From assembly GCF_026914265.1 (NCBI RefSeq), contig NC_069125.1:7336117-7400116 (forward strand): DNA of 64,000 nt, given 5' to 3'. This DNA comes from Mya arenaria (taxonomy: Eukaryota; Mollusca; Bivalvia; Myida; Myidae). The notes beneath the pieces are model-generated. The model made no database searches, had not been told where the DNA came from, and worked only from the letters and a program-made list of their open reading frames with translations. A program made the position numbers and the translations under genes. This document shows positions 1-11,309 of the stretch, piece after piece (position 1 is the stretch's first letter; each line of letters opens with the position of its first letter).

Positions 1-83
1 CCGATACGTCAAAGTAATAAGGATTCCAAAGAAAACTCTGTCTTTTATGACGTCACTGGTTGTATTTTAGATGTATGTATGTA

Positions 84-472
84 TTTCTTTAGACCTTGCA
101 GTCAAGGATAACCCGTGAAGTGCAAGCACTTATTTCCAACGGGGTCATTTGTTTTTGCTGAAGGGCCAGCAGGCTGAAGAGACGGTGGTGGGATACAAGG
201 ACGTCCGGGTGCGATACCCTAGCTCTTTTCGAAGAGACCCCTTGGTTCTTTAACGTGCTCGATGTAAAGCACCGATACACGGGATACAACTTTCCTGGGT
301 TGAACCAGTACTGAGTACATCACTTTTCCAAGCACTACCCTTTAAATGCCGAGCGCCAGGCAAGGGAGCTACTTGTACCAACTTTTAGCGTCTTTTGGTA
401 TGACACGGCCGGGGATATAACCCACCTCCTCCCGCTCCGTAGGCGGACGCTTAACCACTAGGCCACGGAGAC
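84..472 (-). mobile_element. tRNA-derived SINE, minus orientation
   Basis: Read on the minus strand, the element opens with a tRNA-like head. The RNA polymerase III A box (TGGCCTAGTGGTTAAGCG) lies at 448-465, followed about 40 bases later by a degenerate B-box-like GGGTTATATCCC. The body runs to about 100 and ends in a short TACATACAT-type tail at 70-95. The 3' body resembles conserved tails of mollusc SINEs as I remember them; I could not compare it. The short open frame at 89-289 is part of this SINE, not a gene. Confidence 0.7.
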
Positions 473-571
473 GGATATAACAATCTGTCAATCCCACGTT
501 TGATGCACATCAAAGTAATAGGTATTCCAAATCAAAGTCTCCCCTTATTTACGTTACTGACTATGTTTTAG

Positions 572-2847
572 GTTACAAATTGACAAGCGAAAACTTTATG
601 GACAACGAAGGGGCCACAGAGACGCTCCATAGAGTGATAGAATCATTTAAACATGGATTTTCACTCCGATCCAACTTGGGGGACTCCGACATGGAAGACT
701 CTACATTTAAAGCTAATGTCCAAGAGGTAAACTAAGTATTTTGATATTCATGCACCATTTCAGACCAGATATTGTTAAAATTTTCTTGTTGGACTTCCCC
801 GAAACCCCCCTGCCAACATTTTTAACCAAAATAAAGTTCGGTTCGGAGGGGAGCGCAAGTCAAAAGGTTACGCCCTTAAGTTACGCCCCCCTAGTGTCAA
901 ATCCTGGAGCCGCCCTTGTCATGTATAATGTATGACAATGCTCGCCAAGAAAATGTTTTAGAATGTTTTAATGTACGTTTGACAACTGTTATAGGTTTTC
1001 AGATATGTATTTCATTGAAGACCGTACTGTAGTATATATTTTGAATTACATATACATGTACTGGTAAATCTGCATTTTAAAGCAGTTTCCTTCTCAAGTT
1101 TTAATATTTTGAATGCGGTTCTTGCTGGATAAAAGGAAAACATGTTGTATTTAGAGTGTACTATACTACAAATGAGCTAGAACCACCTTCTATAATTAGT
1201 TTAACACAAAAATTCAAGTGCAATTGTTTGTCTGCGAAAATCACGTGACTAGTAAAGTTCTCTATTGCTTTAACACATAGGAATAATATGGCAGGCAGAG
1301 GCGAACATAAGGCCTTAGAAACTTGTATTCGCGATGATTCTATGTGAGTTTAGGGACTTTTATATGCACATTACACACACTTAATTATTCTTGCAACGAT
1401 TATAATAAAATCAAGCAGTACACACTGCATGTTATTTAGATAAACACCAAACTTGCTCTGATTAAAATAATACAAACTTTGAGTTGTTCAAAGTGTTTGA
1501 GTAGCTATTAGCTTGTATTGCATTTCTGGGTTATTTAAATTTTGTCATTTTTCAAAAAGTTGTAGGTCCAGGCCTACAAGGCCTATATGTAGCTACGCCA
1601 CTGTCATGGTGGTTCGGTGTCATGTCAATTATAACATACCCGCGGATTTTTCAGCTGATTGCAAATATGACGTCACCAGATTTCGCTGCAGCGAAAAGGG
1701 CAAAAATTACCAGAAACACCCATGAGACAAGTTACTACGAGCCGGCATTTGATTTCGCCATCCCCGACGCAGGAACCAGCCACCTGTCGGTTCTTGGTCC
1801 GAACGGTGACGCTGTATCAATCACGAGTACAGTAAATCTGTAGTAAGTATATATAAATTGTCGAATTATTCTGTGCTTTACATATTCTGAAAATCTATGT
1901 CTGATTATAAAGTAGTGAACCTAACCCTAACCATAAAACCATATAATATGTAACATATCATCGTCGAATACACTGGTACCCCAAATTTCGTTAAGCTTTA
2001 TGACATACAATAAGTTAAACGGGATAATTGCTCGGGGAATGCTGTGGATGAAATCAGATACAGTCGAACTCCGTTGGCTCGAACTCCCAGGAACCGGAGA
2101 AAAAACCTCGAGCATCAGAAGATTCGAGCCAAGCGGGAATGCTTACCTTTAGTAGAAATAAGTCTGTCCTTAACAATCAGTTCGAGCCAACGAGGAAATC
2201 GAGCCAAGCGAGTTCGAGCCAACGGGGTTCGACTGTATATGTGTATAACACCATTTCCTACTTACCATAGCGACGTTTTTTATAGGCGTTTGAAAAAAAT
2301 ATCAATTATATTGTGTGCATATCACTTTAAATTCTTTAACCATCTTAACTTCTCAATTTTGCTACACCAAACTTAACTTTGCTTAAATAACAATGTTTAG
2401 GCAAATAACCACTAACATTTGTATCTTTTTCAGTTTTGGCTCCAAGGTGGTGGGAAACAGAACGGGCATCGTTTTTAACAACCAAATGGACGACTTCTCA
2501 ACGCCAAACACAACAAACTATTTTAATGTCCCAGCGTCTCCTGCAAACTTCATCAAGCCTTACAAGCGGCCAATGTCGTCCATTTCACCGACCATAGTTC
2601 TGAATGAAAATGGTGATGTTGTCTTGGTAACGGGAGCTTCTGGAGGAACACGCATTCTTACTTCAACGGCTTTGGTAATTCATTTTTTTTGGCGAACGTT
2701 GTCATTAGAATGTTTAACAAGATTGGAAACGTCGAAGTGTAATCAATTATATTTATAAATTATTCTCCAAACAATGCTTTACATTGGTTAAGTACAGATC
2801 TAGCTATCTTTCCATTCCATTCTTGATGATGATGATGATGATGATGA

Positions 2848-2892
<45 letters not shown>

Positions 2893-4614
2893 TATTATTA
2901 TTAGGAGTGAATTTTAAAGGGCCTGCCACATTGCCAGAGTCACTTGAAGAACCAAAGCATCAAAGTTTTAAAAAGTTCATATTTAATTTTGTTTTGAGGT
3001 TCAATATTAAGTCAGCATAATATGTATATTCATCCGATGCAACATGCTTACATGTAAGTTACATATTTATATTGTCAATAGCCTTTTCCGATGAAATGCA
3101 AATATTTTTTGGTCCAAAATCTGTTAAAGTATTCTTTCGTAAATTTGGTCAGCTCCTTATTGCCCCGAAACATGTTACAAAGAGAGTATACTTTACTGCT
3201 GATGAAGATTTTCCTCAAAACAAAATAATGACCTCTTGAAACATTTTGATTAGCTATGGTAGCATTAGGCCTGAAGGAGGCTTTGTAACGACGCATACAG
3301 TGATTAAGTATACCGCATGAATTGAACTTTGATATTTGCGTTCAATCGAACTTTGCTATGTCGAACTCTGTTATCTCTTTTTTGCTGGTTATGTGGAATA
3401 GTTTTCTATAGTTTTCGGTTAAATTATTCACATTCTGTATTTCGGTTATATCGAATGTTGGTTATCTCGAAGTGTTTCATTGGGTCTTAACGACACTTAG
3501 CGAGTTTTAACTGTAATAACATTCATCTTTTACAGTCGGTGATTGAGACTATGTGGCTGGGCCTAGGTATGAAGGAGGCAATAGAATACCCTAGATTTCA
3601 CCACCAGCTCTTGCCCCTGGAACTTCGGATAGAAGAGGACATGCCGCAGGTATTTGCAGAAGCGTTGGATGTTCACCTTTTGTCTTACATTTAATATTTT
3701 AAAAAATATTTCGAAATCACGCTATTTCGGATTAACAATTTTTAGATAATGACAGCATTCGCGAATTATAGATGACATAAAATATAAAGTCATGAAATTT
3801 GCAAAAGCATTTTAAAGCGGCACTCTCACAGATTGACAGTTATTAAAAAAAGTTTTTTGTCTCGGAATCAGCTTATGTTTGTATCAATGCTTTTAATTCA
3901 GTCACATAAGATATTTCACAATGTAACAAATCTCAATTGTTGAGAAAGCTACCGAAATTTTCATTTTTCTTAAAGCGTTTGGATCGCGTTTGGCTTTAAA
4001 ACATCAATTTATGAACGAAAATATGAAAAAAACTGCGATTTAAACTCAGGATTAATTGCATCGCTGGTTTCCAGATACATTTGTATTTTCGACAATATTG
4101 GTTCATTCCAAGACAAGGATATTTTTTTGTCAAAACGGTCAATCTGTGAGAGTGCAGCTTTAAGAGCTTACGAATTATAATATCGACTAGCAAAACCTTA
4201 TTTGTGTCACCGATTATACTTCCGTCGAGCTTTCGATGATTCTGGTTTTAGACACTAGCAGACCTGTCTATTCTGTTAATAATCGTGTACATGTAAGTCA
4301 TTTTAGTCTTTATGTGAGGAAACAATTCCGTTTCAGACAAAATAAATCAGATATAGTTCAAGGTTCATTATCACCTTTTCGGGTAGCTATTGTTCCGTGT
4401 GTCAATGCTAAGTAACACTTAAATACATTTTTTTTTATTTCAGGCGATAATGAATGGTCTGAGGGAGCGAGGACATAAATTTGAGCTAAATACAAATCTT
4501 GGATCAGCTGTACAGGCCATTCTTAGAAGACCTTCCTCAAACGGCGTCTATGATAGTAAAGATATCTATGCTTACTCGGATCCAGTTAAATATGGTCTTC
4601 CCGATGGGGCGTAA
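572..4614 (+). CDS. Gamma-glutamyltransferase, 3' exons (partial; 5' end outside window)
   Basis: Membrane-anchored ectoenzyme of the GGT family that cleaves or transfers the gamma-glutamyl group of glutathione outside the cell. Coding exons are 572-726, 1655-1842, 2434-2674, 3536-3649 and 4444-4614, all with GT-AG introns and consistent phase. They give 288 residues plus a TAA stop. The precursor-cleavage and nucleophile Thr lies in DAGTSHLSV (exon 2), followed by TSTVNLYFGSK across the exon 2/3 junction. NNQMDDF, the substrate-binding Ser pair in MSSISPTI and the oxyanion Gly pair in GASGGTR are in exon 3. These exons hold the end of the large subunit and the whole small subunit. The glutamate-binding loop has Gln where human GGT1 has Glu, as in bacterial GGT. 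No acceptable upstream coding exon was seen at 1-571. Which vertebrate paralogue it matches cannot be decided here. Confidence 0.93.
828..915. repeat. Fragment of dispersed repeat related to the 46-bp minisatellite
   Basis: The stretch contains AGTTACGCCCCCCTAGTGTC and CAAATCCTGGAGCCGCC. These closely match the repeat unit of the array at 53.5-54.2 kb. It lies in a GGT intron. Confidence 0.5.
2061..2235. mobile_element. Pogo/Tigger-like MITE, family 1 (copy A)
   Basis: Terminal inverted repeats CAGTCGAACTCCGTTGGCTC and its near complement GAGCCAACGGGGTTCGACTG are flanked by TA on both sides. TA target duplication and CAGT ends are typical of Tc1/mariner-pogo elements. It lies in a GGT intron. 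Related copies are at 7764-7914 and 17152-17325. Confidence 0.75.
2826..2892. repeat. (GAT)n microsatellite
   Basis: About 20 GAT/ATG units with one interruption lie in the GGT intron between exons 3 and 4. The poly-Asp or poly-Met frames they create are not coding. Confidence 0.95.
2917..3265. repeat. Dispersed repeat, related to 16148-16790
   Basis: Segments such as GGTTCAATATTAAG, CCAAAATCTG, TCAGCTCCTTATTGCCCCGA and AAACATGTTAC recur in the same order, diverged, in the second region. Family unknown. It lies in a GGT intron. Confidence 0.5.
3339..3513. mobile_element. Pogo/Tigger-like MITE, family 2 (degenerate copy)
   Basis: The left part has TCGAACTTTGCTATGTCGAA and the right end reads TTAGCGAGTTTTAACTG followed by TA. 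It is a decayed member of the family at 22397, 23500, 33976 and 44400, lying in a GGT intron. Confidence 0.55.
3812..4163. mobile_element. TTAA-flanked foldback MITE (copy 1 of 6)
   Basis: It begins TTAAAGCGGCACTCTCACAG and ends CTGTGAGAGTGCAGCTTTAA. The two halves are imperfect complements, so the element folds into one long hairpin. TTAA at both ends suggests piggyBac-type insertion. It lies in the last GGT intron. Confidence 0.8.
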
Positions 4615-4763
4615 CCGTTGTATCTTCTAGGAATGTATCTAAGAAATTTTAACAGCATTTAATTGGTTTAATACATCAACAAAAAACGAATTTGGTGACC
4701 CTAGTAACACCTACATGCCAGGAAAAAGTTGTAATAATGAACATTAAAGCTTTGGTACCCTAC

Positions 4764-5138
4764 TTAAAGTGACATTCTTATTCAAAATCACTACATACTT
4801 ATGTATTACAAACATAAATTTTGAGTGATACACCCTTAACTACTTACTAAATAATGCATTTATGGAAAATATGAATTACTGAAAACAAAATTCTAACCGT
4901 GTATTAGCTGAAAACGTATTTTTTTTAAAATGATTGGTGAGTGCTAAAAGTTTAACTGCGATCTACTATCGTCTCATAAGGTAGAAAAAAACCGTGTTTT
5001 CTTCACCTTCCTGTCAAATTAAACTCGGTATCCTTTATAAGAATCATTGTTTTCGATATTTATTCATCCTTTTTAGTAAATTAAAACAATTGTATTAATT
5101 GTTGTAAATCCTATCTGGGAGTAATAGTGCATCTTTAA
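4764..5138. mobile_element. TTAA-flanked dispersed element, second family (copy A)
   Basis: It starts TTAAAGTGACATTCTTATTC and ends GTAATAGTGCATCTTTAA. A reverse-oriented relative lies at 21686-22096. The body includes an AAACATAAATTT block and an ATAATGCATTTATGGAAAAT block shared by both copies. It lies just 3' of the GGT stop codon and may be inside the GGT 3' UTR. Confidence 0.6.
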
Positions 5139-5383
5139 GGCTTAATTAAAACGTTGAGTGAATGAAACATTTTTTGAACACAATCGGCACAGGTCATTTA
5201 ATTCTCTGGAACTGCCGATTCTTTAAAAGGACTAAAATTACCTGTTAATGTGTTGCATTGCCTTTTAACCAGACATTTATACATTTATACTCATGTAATC
5301 ATTTATCACCATGTTATTGTTATAATGTGTAATATTTTCATATTTACTGTTGAATTAATATTGGAAATCCATTATACATAATG

Positions 5384-5389
5384 AATAAA
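5384..5389 (+). promoter_or_regulatory. Possible polyadenylation signal for GGT
   Basis: AATAAA lies about 770 bases after the GGT stop. A variant ATTAAA at 4743-4748 is closer. Which one is used cannot be told from sequence. Confidence 0.35.
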
Positions 5390-5620
5390 AAATATATATA
5401 CAGCTGCATAAATAGCCCAATTGTAATCCACACAAATGTTGAATACTTGTCGGCGTTTGCTATGAAGTGATATATTCTGAAAAAGTACGATTGTGTGTGT
5501 AATAATTAACATGATAACACCTCGTAACTTGTGACAAATTCGGCAAACGGAACCAAACGAAACTGGACATTACACTTTCGATGATAAAAAGCCCAAGGTA
5601 TCCCTGATGTCCATAAACCA

Positions 5621-6059
5621 GTTGGCCCCAAAATCACGAAGAATCTCAATCTCAGTCTAAACTCATTTTATCTCATAACAACTTTATATGATTCAAAATT
5701 CTATATGTTTTACCCTTTTTAGAAGAGCATTTCCTCATCGGTTATGTTGATTTAACTATTTGGTCAATATTTATAGAAAGAATATTTGAGAGCAAAAGCT
5801 GTAGTTGAGTCTAATTATCTATTTTATGCTTTACTTAAGTACATTTTGTGCTATACACATATCTCTTTTAAGAATATTGAGCAATGATTTTAATCAACAT
5901 ACTGCACAAGAGAAAGAGCTTTAAAAATAGTAAAACATACGTCATTTTGAATAAAGTCATGCTGTAATGAGGAAAAATGAGTTGAAAATGAGATTGAGAT
6001 TTGACTTCATACTGTAATGAGGAAAAATGAGTTGAAAATGAGATTGAGATTTGACTTAA
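5621..6059. mobile_element. Foldback element related to 8382-8822
   Basis: The left side reads GTTGGCCCCAAAATCACGAA then a CTCAATCTCAGTCT block. The right side carries the complementary AATGAGATTGAGATTTGACTT. The same arrangement is clearer in the 8382-8822 copy. The right arm is duplicated here (5958-6007 and 6008-6057). Confidence 0.5.
5958..6057. repeat. 50-bp tandem duplication (two copies, one mismatch)
   Basis: CATGCTGTAATGAGGAAAAA... and CATACTGTAATGAGGAAAAA... repeat head to tail with a single base difference. This indicates a recent duplication of a foldback arm. Confidence 0.9.
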
Positions 6060-6730
6060 AGGCCTAGTTTAATCCTTTTATAAGTTATCCCCTCCCACCA
6101 AAAAAAAATATCCCGCTGTGCAGTTTTTGAGATTTTATTATAGAAATTGACCCTAAATGGCCCTGAGCCAATAAACAAATACACAGGAAATTGGCCCCTA
6201 CCGTGACATCAGTTCAATAAGCAGGAGATGCACAGCAGGGGATTGTCATGCCAAACATTCCTTAAACTAGGCCTTTAAGTATTTTTTGCGATATTGAGAT
6301 CTACTCGAAAACAAGACCGATCTAACTGTTTCTCGAATCGGCCCGAAAAAGTGTGCTCGTTAGAACTGTTTCAAAGCTTCCTAAGTATTAGGTGAGAAAT
6401 GTTTAAAAGAGAGCTGACAGTGTGACGCTACGGACGCCGATAATGTGGACAGGTGGACATGGTACATGGCGATATAAATCTTCAAAGGTTTAGATTTCCG
6501 GTACGGTTGTACCAATTTGTATTGACCTGGTCACGATTTGTTTTTAAAGTATACATACATTTGAACTGGCATTCCATATATCTTTATTCACTTATATAGA
6601 CATATCTTATCAGGTGCTTTTGTTTGGGCAGAAATTGATAAAACTCTGTATATGTCTGAACCAAATAACACATTTGGTTAATTTATTGAATAAGAAAAAA
6701 AATCCCACAATATTTCACATGGTCGAACAC

Positions 6731-7625
6731 CTATAAACCCCTTAAAACCCTCCAATGAATGTTTTCGCAGACCGTTCTGAGACGGTAACTCCCATGTTAG
6801 GACAATAGCGAGGTTGCGTACTCCTGATGTAAGGACAAGTGCAATGTTCCCATGAATCTGTGCCCCCCGCCAATTAAATCGTTTCGATGACCGATTCAAA
6901 GCGGTAACCCCAATGTAAGGACAAGTGCGACGTTTTCATGAACCTGCCCCCCCCCCCCCAATTAAATCGTTTCGTTGACCGATCCAAAGCGGCAACCGCA
7001 ATGTTAGGACAAGTGCGATGTTTTCATGTTTTCATGAACCTCCCCCCCCCCCCAAGTGCGATGTTTTCATGAACCTGCCCCCCCCCCCCAATTAAATCGT
7101 TTCGCTGACCGTTCCAAAGCGGTAAACCCAATGTAAGGACAAGTGCGATGTTTTCATGAACCTGCCCCCCCCCCCCCAATTAAATTGTTTCGCTGACCGT
7201 TTCAAAGCAGTAACCCCAATGTAAGGACAAGTGAGATGTTTTCATGAACCTGCCCCCCCCCCCAATTAAATCGTTTCGATGACCGATCCAAAGCGGCAAC
7301 CGCAATGTTAGGACAAGTGCGATGTTTTCATTTTTTCATGAACCTGCCCCCCACCCCCCATGTGCGATGTTTTCATGAACCTGCCCCCCCCCCCCCCTCC
7401 AATTAAATCGTTTCGCTGACCGTTCCAAAGCGGTAACCCTAATGTAAGGACAAGTGCGATGTTTTCATGAACCTGCCCCCCCCCCCCAATTAAATTGTTT
7501 CGCTGACCGTTTCAAAGCGGTAACCGCAATGTAAGGACATGTGAGATGTTTTCATGAACCTGCCCCCCCCCCCCCCCCCAATTAAATCGTTTCGATGATC
7601 GTTCCAAAGCGGTAACCCCAACACT
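6731..7625. repeat. Tandem repeat of about 88 bp with long C tracts
   Basis: The unit contains AATTAAATCGTTTCGCTGAC, a CCAAAGCGGTAACCCCAATG block, GGACAAGTGCGATGTTTTCA and a run of 9-16 C. About eight units are visible, some with short internal duplications at 7020-7085 and 7325-7385. It lies between the GGT and GM2A-like genes. No gene is seen in 5139-8103. Confidence 0.9.
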
Positions 7626-7763
7626 AATCGACCACGTATTTATTAATGTATAGTTTGTCTTTAAGAGTTTTGCTTTGTGTTGTTGTTTTTTGTATCTCGT
7701 ATGGTATATACCTGACCTTATAACAGCGTGTCCCTCAAAAGACATTCGTTTAATCTTGAACTA

Positions 7764-7914
7764 CAGTCGAACCCCGTTGGCTCGAACTAGAATTCCCCGT
7801 TGGCTCAAAATGGGTGTCAAGGACCGATTTGTATATAATGAAGATAAGCATTCCCACTTGATTCGAATTTTCCGAAGTTCGAGGGAATTTTGCCGGGCCG
7901 GAGTGATTCAACTG
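7764..7914. mobile_element. Pogo/Tigger-like MITE, family 1 (copy B)
   Basis: It starts TA-CAGTCGAACCCCGTTGGC and ends GTGATTCAACTG-TA. The interior keeps the ATTCGAATTTTCCGAAG segment. The right end is diverged from copy A. Confidence 0.65.
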
Positions 7915-8103
7915 TACTAGGCTTGTCCTATTTAATGATACTTCAGATGAAAAGACTCGATAATGATGTATTTTAATTGAATGTGATAATTTCCAATTTA
8001 ATTCACTTTGAACAATAACAAAAATATGCCGATTGATAAAGGTCCGTTAGTAACATATGCAGCTTATGACCATAAAAAATAACACTTTGACAAACATTTA
8101 CTC

Positions 8104-8109
8104 TTTATT
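8104..8109 (-). promoter_or_regulatory. Polyadenylation signal of the GM2A-like gene
   Basis: AATAAA on the minus strand starts only about 10 bases after the TAG stop, implying a very short 3' UTR. Confidence 0.6.
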
Positions 8110-8118
8110 ATGTAACTT

Positions 8119-11100
8119 CTATCCAACGACAGGTTGCACAGAGTCTGATACTGTCGCATTGACCTCCATACAGCCGATGTTGTAGGGGCCATCTTTACTG
8201 TCCTTTGCCTTCAGTTTAAATTGGTAGTTGCCCTGTGCCAAATATACATGTAACACTATGTTAGTAAGGTTTTAGATCTATTCACTTTGTTTGAATGATA
8301 CGAAAGCGTGAAATTTACAAAAGAATAACACTCGAACCAAGTCCCTATGGTGTGCATTTTGGAGGAACTGCGAAACCTGAAACCTGGCCCCAATATCACG
8401 AAAATACTTAAAAGTCAAATTTCAAACTCAATCTCAACTCATTTTACAATAAAAAATCAAAATTTATTGAAATTAATATTTGATTTTACACATTTTAAAA
8501 TTTAAAACCGCATTTTATCGTTGAATATGTTGATATAAATCTTTGGTCTAGATTCCAACGGAAAAATATTCTACAGCCAAAAATGTACTTCAGTACAATT
8601 CATTGCCTTTTAACAATTTTCCAAGTATATGTTTTGCTCTAGAATAAGTTTTCTTTGAAATATTGTCAAAATCTTTCAATAACATATTATATGAGAAAAT
8701 ACGTTTTCAAAAAGTATAAAAGCATACAAGATTTTGAATAATACTATGCTTTTATGTTGTATAATGAGTTGAGATTGGGACTGAGGCTTAACTTGAGTAT
8801 TTTCGTGATTTTGGGGCCAGGTGTTCTGGGGGTAGGAGGCGGACAGCTGTGTTCGTACTTTAAAGAAGTTGATGAAAAATAAAGTGTCACTGATCTTTTT
8901 TTAGAAATATAATATGGTAATATTTTGCACAATGTATTTAAAGAAATTTACTTCTCAAAATTACTTAAAATGAAGGAAACTTACGCTAGTAAGAAGTTTC
9001 AAGAAGTCAGCTACTGCAAACAAGGTGAAACTGCCGTCGTTAACGACAATATTCTCTGCCGGAATAGGGCACTGAATATGGTGGCCAATAGCCGCGAAGA
9101 AGACATTCTCCGCCTGGTGGCCGTAGTCGGTCTGATGGTTTGGGTCCCGAAGGATGCTGTTAAATATGTGGCACGCATCCGCATTGTTGCTGAAAGACAA
9201 TTTGTGTGCACACAGAATATATTTTGTGCAAATGAAAATTTCTATGGTTTTTCATCCACTCATATAGATTTTTTAAACTTTTGTTAATTTTGAGGCTTTT
9301 TAAAATATGTGAGATAAACATGTTTGTTTACATAGCAAATCCCATTACATTTATTATCAGACCGCCCTGAGCTTCCCTTGGCGACCGCTCTGAACCCCCT
9401 TTGAGGACCGTTTTAATCCTCCGTCGGGGACTGCTCCAAAGCCCTCTTAAGGACGATTAAGAGTCTCCCTTGGGGACTGCTATGAGCCCCTCTCTCGATG
9501 ACCGCTCTGAGCATCCCTCGGGACTTCTCCCAGCCCCACACGGAGACCATTCAGAGCCTCAGTCGGGGACCGCTATGAACCCCCTCCCGAGGACCGCTCT
9601 GAGCCTCCCTCGGGACTTCTCCTAGCCCCACATGGGGACCATTCAGAGCCTCAGTCGGGGACCGCTCATGGCCAGGGAGTTGCATCATCTTTCTTAAGCC
9701 TCTCGTTTGGTTATGGGTCATTAAGATATCATTCATCGCTGTTACACACTGTTCCTGCTCTAGATAGACTCTTATCTTTAGTTTTAGCCTTCACCCAGTT
9801 AAAAGGTAACACTTACACAACATTGTATGTGGTATTGCCCATCAACGATGCAGTTAATGGATGCGGGGTCCCCTTGTAAACTCTAAAACCTCCGTGCACT
9901 AAACTATGTGCATACGATTTCTTAATAAATATAAATTTCTAAGACTGATATTACTCTCTACAAAGTAAATTATTTTAAATTTAATGAAAACTGAGTATGC
10001 TGTAAGGTAAGACCTACCAGGACCCGATTACCATGGACTCATCAAGACATGGCAGTTTGATGGGAATGCCGAACAGCATTCTGTTAATTTCTATATCGAT
10101 GAAGGCGTGTTCCACGACCCTGTGAAAGGTCATGTTCAGGTGAAGGTGTACTTGTCCAGGGAAGGTTATCGCGTCCGGGGATATTTGGAAGTCGTGAAAT
10201 GTGACGGCATCTGTGTCGGGCGTCTTGGCTGAATGTTTTTGAAGTATACAACACAATATAGGTTAACGCAAAGAAGACTTAATTTATTGTTGTTTTTTCT
10301 TCTTTACTTTAATACATAACCGTGTTTAACTCATTTGATCGTAATGATCAAAACGAAAAAAATCCTTAAGATTTACGTACAGATAATATCTGTGCGATGT
10401 TTTGGCGCTAAACTGAAAGGGGAAATCGTGACCAGCATTTGAAAAAATAAATAATGGCAAAACAATTCGAACTTCACACACTTTAATCAGCCCAACTGCA
10501 CTCATACCCCGACATTGACATCAATTCCGAAATTTGCTCCTTATTTGACTTCGTTCACCTTTTATGTCGGTTAATTTCAACCTGTTATCCGATTAGTTAC
10601 ATCGTTCTTAGATATAATGAAGACCAATATTGAATACCAGCCCTGCTTTATTTTCAGTTACGTGTCAGTGTATTGTGTGTATGTGTGAAAATTTCAACGT
10701 CTAAGTTATGTTTAGATAATTATTCTTTTTAGTGAAATAATAGATTACATAGCCAAATCCATGAGTTTTATATTAATCTCATATTAAATGAGTACCCCTA
10801 AACAAAATATTGGGATAACGAATAAATGAGGAAAAAACACGGACAAGCCATGTATAAAAATGATTTCTTGTTGATGTAATGTAAATTTCTAATAAAATTC
10901 ATACACTGATAACTACAGGAGCAGGCCAACAAATAGAAAATTAAAAATTAGTTTTCAAAGTAGTTGAAGTACTAGTCTTAGTCTCGGTAAGAATGGGAAT
11001 AGATATATAATAATATAAATATGTGAGTTGGGTCGATATTTTTAATTGTAATTAATTTTTACCAACAAAAACTTATTAGACAACTGGATCTTTTTTTAAC

Positions 11101-11309
11101 ATAAAACGCAATCATCCATATAAAAAAAGCAAAATTTCGGCTGTTATACAATTGTGTTTTTTTGCTATTTGAAAATACAGTTTTTACTTAATATACATGT
11201 TATAGCAATATATTTATAATACGTATATGATTGTGTACTTACAGCAGTCCCTCCACGTAAGGGTATAAGCTACTCCAAAGAGTATAGAAATTATAACCAA
11301 CACCTTCAT
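8119..11309 (-). CDS. GM2 ganglioside activator-like protein (ML-type lipid-binding), complete
   Basis: Secreted or lysosomal lipid carrier resembling GM2A, which lifts gangliosides from membranes for hexosaminidase. Exons in transcript order are 11243-11309, 10018-10228, 9817-9903, 8985-9189 and 8119-8232. All introns are GT-AG, phase is consistent, and the product is 227 residues. The start ATG opens a signal peptide (MKVLVIISILFGVAYT) followed by WRDC, matching the SWDNC-like mature start of GM2A. Further matches are the ISPDAITFPGQVHLHLN strand, IPIKLPCLDESMVIGSC, the cysteine-rich IGHHIQCPIPAENI loop, and the terminal LTSGNYQFKLKAKD and NIGCMEVNATV. The exon 3 segment is poorly conserved, so its acceptor (9904-9905) was chosen by phase and absence of stops. 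An inverted-repeat element occupies intron 4. The ligand in this animal is unknown. Confidence 0.88.
8382..8822. mobile_element. Foldback element in GM2A-like intron 4
   Basis: Left arm ACCTGGCCCCAATATCACGA with a CTCAATCTCAACTCATTTTA block is complemented by the right arm at about 8757-8822, ending TTTTCGTGATTTTGGGGCCA-GGT. The whole insert is about 440 bp with an AT-rich centre. Confidence 0.7.
9361..9675. repeat. Degenerate tandem repeat, about 31 bp units in a 91-bp higher period
   Basis: Units vary on GACCGCTCTGAGCCTCCCTC. Near-identical blocks containing GGGACTTCTCC and CATTCAGAGCCTCAGTCGGG recur about 91 bases apart (about 9505 and 9596). It lies in intron 3 of the GM2A-like gene. The short minus-strand frame across it is not coding. 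Confidence 0.75.
10557..10660. repeat. Dispersed repeat with inverted relative at 22875-22980
   Basis: The block ATCCGATTAGTTACATCGTT ... GACCAATATTGAATACCAG reappears in opposite orientation at 22875-22980 as CTGGTATTCAATATTGGTCT ... ACGATGTAGCCAATCGGAT. Confidence 0.6.

Noticed and set aside
8925..9287. 120-codon plus-strand frame
   Set aside because: It is the antisense shadow of GM2A-like exon 4 (8985-9189), whose minus-strand translation has clear family motifs.
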